Below, in pieces: positions 25,682 through 27,838 of a stretch of DNA of 27,838 nucleotides. The notes under the pieces were generated by a model. That model ran no database searches. It was not told the DNA's origin and worked only from the letters and a program-made list of their open reading frames with translations. Each line of letters starts with the position of its first letter. Within the stretch, counting starts at the first letter, position 1. The stretch is from Priapulus caudatus (lineage: Eukaryota; Priapulida; Priapulimorpha; Priapulimorphida; Priapulidae): contig NW_014578186.1 in NCBI RefSeq assembly GCF_000485595.1, positions 12,090 through 39,927 of the forward strand, given 5' to 3'. The position numbers and the translations under genes are program-made.

Positions 25682-27549
25682 ATCACTCTTACTCTGTCCT
25701 CTCTCTCTCTTTTGCTTTCGTCCACCCCTCATGCCCATCGTATCCGTAACTCTTACTCTCCCTCTTTACTAGTTTCCTAGACTAGTAGCTGTAGTTCAGC
25801 AGTCTCTGTGGATGGTGTGTTAGGGTATGTAACCTGTCATGGCTGTGTGATTAGGGTATGTAAACCTACCCTGGGCTAGATACTTGAAGGGAAGCGTGTA
25901 CTGTCCGATGAAATCTTTGAAACCCGCATCTTTGTCATAGACTGAAAATTGAACGAGTGCCAGCTCCGGCAACAGCAGACGAAACTTGAACTCTTCGTTC
26001 CATATCGGGTTGAAGCCTGCGAAGGAAAACACGTTCCGCTCTCACGCCTATGTTTCTACACGCGGTAAACAGCAGCTGGTGGTGGAGACCGAGAGGGTTT
26101 AACGGAAAGTGCCGCTTAAAGCCGCTAGATGGCAGGACAAACAATCGAAGAGTCGTGAGTGCTGTCTCGCAGTTTTTTACGAAGTGCGTTTTTAAACTTT
26201 TAGCTGACGGAATGTTTTTTCTGAGTGGTTAAATTCGTGTGAAAAACGAGAAACTCTAATTTTTCTATAGAAAAAAATGCCAAATCGTACGTTGGCCATG
26301 TTGGAAAAAAACAGGCAGCAAAATAAGGCGTTAAAAATGCTGCTTAAAACGACATCATGAATAATAAACAGGAACACAGCTGTGACGGAGTTTTTATTTT
26401 GCAAGTGAAATGGAATTTTTTAAAAGAAATTTAGCAATTAGTGGTGCATACCCGGGCTAATAAGGTCGCTTATACACAAACACTGCACGCACGCACGCAC
26501 GCACAGAAACGCATGCATGTACCAAATCACGCACACGCACGCACGTACATATGTGTGTGTACAATGTAATAAAAATGTTAAGGACGCTGCCCTGAGAGAG
26601 CCACCAGGTGGCGAAGTACCGTTGTCGTCGATGACCTTTGTCTTGACTTTGGGGGCGTCAGCTGCTCCGCCGTGGATCCGTATCTGCACGTACGGATCGA
26701 TCACTTCTCCCGATAGCGAACTCTTCGGCTTAGGTAGACTCTGAGCACTGATCACCTGCCGCACGATACATAATCGATAATTCAGCCGATAGATGATCAA
26801 TAATTCATCGATGAATCAATTATGAATCGTATTTATATATGTATTATATATAGTAGGGGGAGGTAAGTACCCGGATCGTAAGTGTCTTAGATCCGCCTAC
26901 GTGCGATCCCGGAAGTGTCGGGTCAAACATCAGCTTCCGGTCTAGGAGATACTGAGGCTTTCGGACGTAGCCACATCCGCCATTATCCAGGAACTTTCCC
27001 TTGTTCAGCTGCATCGGTTCTCCGGAAGTCTGGTAGTTTAACGCCACTAGGAAACAGGCGGCGCACCAAAACACGATGTGATGTCAATTAAGCAGTGATG
27101 CCAATTAAGCTGTGATGCCAATTAAGCAGTGATGCCAATTAAGCTGTGATGCCAATTAAGCAGTGATGCCAATTAAGCTGTGATGCCAATTAAGCTGTGA
27201 TGCCAATTAAGCTAATCAATTGTATCATCATCGAGTGGGCTGGCCCGCATCTCTCTCTCTCTCTCTCATGCACACACACCACCCACACACACTCCCAGTC
27301 TCCCACTCTCCCACCCCGCTTCCTCCCACATTTCTCCCCAATCCCGTGTCTTTCGTGCACAGGGCGTACCTATCTGGCAGCCTGTGTTCCACAGAGGCAC
27401 GGGGTCGAAGTTACTGGAGTCGGTGCGCGTGCCGTTAGGATAGATGCGGCTGATGTATAGCTTGTTATGTTCGACGTACTCAGCAGCTTGCTTCTTACTC
27501 ATCTTCACAGCCTTCCTCTCCACGTACGACGACATCTCGAAGCACTTGT
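15775..27549 (-). CDS. phosphoinositide phospholipase C, delta/eta-type, C-terminal part (Y box and C2 domain)
   Basis: Five minus-strand exons: 27370-27549, 26871-27046, 26620-26755, 25870-26016 and 15775-15875. All borders are GT-AG and all phases agree (1, 0, 1, 1). Together they give about 245 residues ending at a stop. The first two exons carry the end of the Y half of the TIM barrel: [44 protein letters not shown] and [10 protein letters not shown]. The rest is a C2 domain: [58 protein letters not shown], and GYRHVTLEN with LSTLFVYV. The enzyme hydrolyses PIP2 to diacylglycerol and IP3 at membranes. PH, EF-hand and X-domain exons lie beyond the right edge. The last intron is about 10 kb and contains a whole receptor gene. 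Delta and eta classes cannot be separated from this part. Confidence 0.9.
16050..16085 (+). other. tRNA A-box-like sequence
   Basis: GCGTAGCTCAGTGATTATACTG resembles the 5' part of a tRNA, but no B box or acceptor stem partner follows; CT repeats begin instead. A tRNA-derived repeat remnant is possible. Confidence 0.2.
16098..16345. repeat. CT-rich tract
   Basis: Imperfect CTCT and TCTT repeats in the large phospholipase intron. Confidence 0.88.
16360..16815. other. GC-rich island of unknown nature
   Basis: Much richer in G and C than its surroundings, with open frames in several phases on both strands, for example plus-strand residues around [16 protein letters not shown] ending near a possible donor at 16711. 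No family is recognised, no consistent frame spans it, and runs of A and G suggest sequencing error. It may be a decayed mobile-element fragment, a CpG island, or an exon of something I cannot identify. Confidence 0.35.
16816..17030. other. AT-rich intron sequence with a tRNA-like head
   Basis: AT-rich unique DNA. At about 17001-17026, GGTGTAGCCAAGTGGTAGAT resembles a tRNA A box and then runs straight into the CAG/TAG array. No B box was found. Confidence 0.3.
17793..18134. mobile_element. inverted-repeat (foldback/MITE-like) element, ~340 bp
   Basis: The left arm (17793-17875) contains GGTCTATGC, CACTGCCGGA, CTGGGTACGG and ACGTACCCTG in order. The reverse complement of the right arm (18053-18134) contains GGTCTATGC, TACTGCCGGA, CTGGGTACGG and ACGTACCCTG in the same order. 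The inner 180 bp is unique, lacks coding capacity and holds telomere-like CCCTAA units. Flanking A/T bases could be a TA target duplication, but the borders are not certain. It is embedded in the trinucleotide array. Confidence 0.65.
17964..18010. repeat. interstitial telomere-like CCCTAA units
   Basis: Three adjacent CCCTAA units plus a CCCCTAA variant at 17964-17988, then TCTAACCCTAA and CTTAACCC variants. They lie in the loop of the inverted-repeat element, so this is not a chromosome end. Confidence 0.8.
18621..18710 (+). repeat. recurring unique module in the trinucleotide array, copy 1
   Basis: It begins GAGCGAATG, continues through CTTAAATATCTGCTAAGGAAA and ACACGAACTAACTAATGCAAAC, and ends CATGTTCATGCATCTGTA. 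Two diverged copies follow at intervals of about 740 and 820 bp. Confidence 0.75.
19361..19484 (+). repeat. recurring unique module, copy 2 (with ~26-bp insertion)
   Basis: Same order as copy 1 (GGGCGAATG, CTTAAATATTCGCAAGGAAA, CACGAACTAACAA, CCATGCTTATGCACCTGTAC). A GC-rich insertion, GACCGGTGCTGGCGTCCGG, separates the two halves. Confidence 0.75.
20184..20280 (+). repeat. recurring unique module, copy 3 (ends the array)
   Basis: GAGCGAGCGATGCATGAGAG, TCTAATATCTCTAAGGACA, ACACGAAACTAGATCTAATG and GCATGTTATGCATCGTTAC align with copies 1 and 2. Ordinary sequence resumes directly after it. Confidence 0.7.
20281..20615. other. unique intron sequence 3' of the receptor gene
   Basis: No confident coding segment; a minus-strand 65-residue frame at 20277-20474 matches nothing I know. 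TTTATT at 20284-20289 reads as AATAAA on the minus strand and could serve the receptor transcript about 850 bp after its stop. Confidence 0.4.
20616..21130. repeat. CT-rich low-complexity tract
   Basis: Pyrimidine-rich sequence with several (CT)n cores, directly downstream of the receptor stop codon. Frames across it are Ser/Leu rich on one strand and Arg/Glu rich on the other. Confidence 0.85.
21139..22473 (-). CDS. Cys-loop ligand-gated anion channel subunit, intronless
   Basis: The 444-residue product starts at [20 protein letters not shown], a clear signal peptide. An upstream in-frame Met at 22635 adds 54 unlikely residues encoded by repeats. The extracellular domain has the WRPDLYF motif and a canonical Cys-loop (C165-C179, 13 residues between, with YPFDQQ). 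Glycosylation sequons are at N31, N150 and N234. M1 is about 254-274. M2 begins with PAR (278-280), the hallmark of anion-selective channels, followed by [27 protein letters not shown] leads into M3. The M3-M4 loop has a glycine run from GGA repeats, and M4 ends close to the C terminus. The second cysteine pair of glycine and glutamate receptors is absent. It belongs near the invertebrate pH-, histamine- or glycine-type chloride channels, but the ligand is unknown. The whole gene lies in the last phospholipase C intron, same strand. Confidence 0.92.
   Translation of the reverse strand: MCRLPCVTLALTVTLLLSSILASSSVSLHNNMTNQQIMDFLFGRKSRYDSRVSASVDGGPVSVVVDVFIRALYKIDVIAMSFEADFILRQTWVDPRLNHEVTGRDADDYVTGSPQVVASIWRPDLYFANARNSRFHDITRPNTLVRIYPNGTVRLNSRITSTFSCQMYLASYPFDQQNCFLQLGSFGYTTDELDFAWKQDEAISVDEEIQLPQYELDRAAIRWQRIDNSHYTGNFSTLRAHLRFNREYQFQVVQNMMPCVFLVVCSWVSFWLDVQAAPARVALGVTTFLAIYTQSAAVRYGLPPVSYLKAIDVWFIACNLFIFFSLLEFAFVNYFTRRSQRRHRESGEVKPEAAADKENAANGSRGGAGGGGGGGGGGEKSPDHGLPKLRRQLTRRLSQFHILVDKDKRKAKMIDIVSRTLFPLGFLLFLVIFWGIYSAASENL
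21342..21381. repeat. (TCC)n microsatellite inside the receptor coding sequence
   Basis: About a dozen TCC triplets on the plus strand encode the polyglycine stretch in the cytoplasmic M3-M4 loop. Length variation here would stay in frame. Confidence 0.85.
22489..22600. repeat. 42-bp tandem repeat in the receptor 5' leader
   Basis: Units start CCGGATGTTACTCACCGG at 22489 and 22531, with a partial third at 22573. On the minus strand each full unit presents CATCCG|GTGAGTAAC, an excellent splice donor. GGCTACAG|TC lies just upstream of the receptor ATG as a possible acceptor. Confidence 0.8.
22601..23135. other. upstream flank of the receptor gene
   Basis: Pyrimidine-rich with a (CT)n run at 22690-22722. 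GTTTACATTGGCTCCGGCGTTAACCC and GTTATTTACATTAGCATC with GGTTAAC are loosely similar segments on either side of that run. No coding exon or clear core promoter was recognised. Confidence 0.4.
23140..23830. repeat. (CTG/CTA)n trinucleotide array
   Basis: GCTGCTACTGCTGCT-type repeats, the reverse complement of the CAG/TAG type at 17031-20183. Frames are Leu, Ala, Cys or Tyr runs and are rejected as genes. Confidence 0.9.
23860..24000. repeat. GA-rich tract
   Basis: Imperfect GAGA and GAAGA repeats following the trinucleotide array. Confidence 0.88.
24075..24120. repeat. imperfect hairpin TTTTTACC...GGTAAAAA
   Basis: TTTTTACCCGCAGCGGC is followed after a short loop by GCCGCTAGGTAAAAA. Both arms share TTTTTACC and an AGCGGC core with two bases of slippage. 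Confidence 0.6.
24150..24585. repeat. CT then GA dinucleotide tracts
   Basis: CT-rich at 24150-24230, then GA-rich at 24258-24585 with a short unique spacer (ACGCTCTGCACGCCCAACG). The tracts are complementary and could pair. Confidence 0.88.
24660..25070. repeat. degenerate ~25-bp minisatellite (GCGCGTGCGTGTACGTTAGTG)
   Basis: Words such as GTACGTTAGTG, GTGTAGTCG and CGTTAGTGG recur about every 25 bp between alternating purine-pyrimidine GCGCGTGC stretches, about 16 units. Alternating GC/GT favours Z-DNA. Confidence 0.7.
25135..25425. repeat. (GT)n and (GC)n microsatellites
   Basis: Long GT repeats with CG-rich interruptions. They correspond to the CA tail of the inverted dispersed repeat at 25450-25584. 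Confidence 0.9.
25445..25625 (-). repeat. dispersed GA-core-CA repeat, copy 2 (inverted)
   Basis: On the minus strand it reads GA-rich leader, then GGAGGTGCACAGCATTTCATG, CTCCTCATGTAGGACATTCG, GATATCATGAAAGCTTCGTA, ACTACTGGATGAGATAT and AACATGCTAACAC, then a hairpin and a (CA)n tail. Copy 1 at 5955-6135 has the same order. It lies in the last phospholipase C intron. Confidence 0.75.
25626..25770. repeat. CT-rich microsatellite
   Basis: (CT)n core at 25640-25680, part of the purine/pyrimidine arm of copy 2 of the dispersed repeat. Confidence 0.85.
25870..26016 (-). CDS. phospholipase C exon (C2 domain, penultimate)
   Basis: Acceptor TTCGCAG (ends 26017) and donor CAGG|GTAGGT; phases 1 in, 1 out. 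It encodes [32 protein letters not shown] and [18 protein letters not shown], typical C2 strands with the W-N-E and Y-D-x-D positions. It joins the distant terminal exon in frame. Confidence 0.92.
26017..26619 (-). other. phospholipase C intron between C2 exons
   Basis: GTACTT donor and TTCGCAG acceptor. Contains CGCA repeats around 26485-26545 and otherwise unique sequence; no RNA or coding element seen. Confidence 0.75.
26620..26755 (-). CDS. phospholipase C exon (start of C2 domain)
   Basis: Acceptor GTGCGGCAG and donor AACG|GTACTT; phases 0 in, 1 out. It encodes [28 protein letters not shown] and [10 protein letters not shown]. The VIDPYV aspartate is a usual calcium-binding position of C2 domains. 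Confidence 0.92.
26871..27046 (-). CDS. phospholipase C exon (end of Y domain)
   Basis: Acceptor TTTCCTAG and donor CGG|GTACTT; phases 1 in, 0 out. It encodes [35 protein letters not shown] and then the linker to the C2 domain. VALNYQT with NGGCGYV resembles delta and eta phospholipases more than beta forms. Confidence 0.92.
27075..27212. repeat. 17-bp tandem repeat GTGATGCCAATTAAGC(A/T)
   Basis: Eight near-identical units, with the last base mostly alternating A and T. It lies in the intron immediately upstream of the exon at 26871-27046. Confidence 0.92.
27213..27369 (-). other. rest of the phospholipase C intron
   Basis: A (CT)n/CA stretch at 27251-27290 and a C-rich segment; nothing else recognised. 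Confidence 0.6.
27370..27549 (-). CDS. phospholipase C exon (Y domain), most 5' in the window
   Basis: Acceptor GTTTACAG ends at 27550 and donor ATAG|GTACGC; phase 1 out. It encodes [37 protein letters not shown] and [18 protein letters not shown], the conserved SRIYP-G-R-DSSN and W-N-GCQ core of the Y domain, including the catalytic-barrel SxxYPxGxR substrate-binding loop. Confidence 0.93.
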
Positions 27550-27579
27550 CTGTAAACACACACAGACGCACGCACGCGC

Positions 27580-27838
27580 GCGACTGTAGTAGTGGTAGTG
27601 GTGCAGGTAGTGGTACAGTGTACAGTACTACAGGTAGCGGTAGTGGTGCAGGTAGTGGTACAGTGTACAGTACTACAGGTAGCGGTAGTGGTGCAGGTAG
27701 TGGTACAGTGTACAGTACTACAGGTAGTGGTAGTGGTGCAGGTAGTGGTACAGTGTACAGTACTACAGGTAGTGGTAGTGGTGCAGGTAGTGGTACAGTG
27801 TACAGTACTACAGGTAGTGGTATGGTGCAGTTATGCGC
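27580..27838. repeat. 45-bp minisatellite at right edge
   Basis: About five to six units of GTAGTGGTGCAGGTAGTGG followed by TACAGTGTACAGTACTACAG. The CAGTGTACAG landmark falls at 27616, 27661, 27706, 27751 and 27796, exactly 45 bp apart. It is probably intronic and continues beyond the window. Confidence 0.92.

Noticed and set aside
25775-25869. A nearby terminal phospholipase exon just left of 25870
   Set aside because: The sequence there gives GYIP and stop, or LLNYSY and stop, with no GYRHV motif. The exon at 15775-15875 matches the family far better, in the correct phase and with a stronger acceptor.
27075-27212. CRISPR-like array (regular short repeats)
   Set aside because: The 17-bp units are contiguous with no variable spacers, and the region is an animal intron.

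Overview
The window looks like a nuclear scaffold of a marine invertebrate animal, most likely a protostome. Evidence is spliced genes with GT-AG introns, animal-specific protein families, GC-rich third codon positions, and a very heavy load of microsatellites and minisatellites. The chitin deacetylase architecture (peritrophin-type chitin-binding domain, LDLa, NodB-like domain) is best known from ecdysozoans. TTAGGG-type telomere-like units and repeats of a kind seen in several marine invertebrates are also present. A priapulid or similar animal would fit, but I cannot fix the species.

Three genes can be supported. (1) A plus-strand secreted chitin deacetylase-like protein, seven exons from 4305 to 13334, whose splice phases all agree and give a 522-residue product. 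Several NodB catalytic and metal positions are substituted, so it may bind chitin without deacetylating it. (2) The 3' half of a phosphoinositide-specific phospholipase C (delta/eta type) on the minus strand. Four exons lie at 25870-27549, and the terminal exon is about 10 kb away at 15775-15875. (3) An intronless Cys-loop anion-channel subunit on the minus strand, 21139-22473, lying entirely inside that last phospholipase C intron and transcribed in the same direction. The deacetylase and phospholipase genes converge tail to tail, with stop codons about 2.4 kb apart.

Between exon 2 and exon 3 of the deacetylase gene the assembly holds an extra copy of exons 3-6 and the first bases of exon 7 (6241-9736). 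It ends at a run of 25 Ns and is then repeated (9762-12536). The first copy carries many one- and two-base indels that break every coding exon, while the second copy is clean. This is most simply an unmerged overlap between contigs, with the first copy built from error-prone sequence, not a biological duplication.

The remainder is repeats. From 1 to 4200 there are GA/CT tracts, a CTCCGCCAAGCC-bearing dispersed repeat and a decayed 62-bp minisatellite. Deacetylase intron 1 holds an 8-bp GATGACGT array. The large phospholipase intron holds a 3.2-kb CAG/TAG composite array with an embedded inverted-repeat element and recurring unique modules, a CTG/CTA array in the opposite orientation beyond the receptor gene, and GT-rich arrays. 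A dispersed repeat with a core of about 130 bp occurs in deacetylase intron 2 and, inverted, in the phospholipase intron. Much of the apparent repeat decay may be sequencing error.

No rRNA, convincing tRNA, CRISPR array, viral gene or bacterial operon was seen. No functional link between the three genes is implied beyond their physical arrangement.
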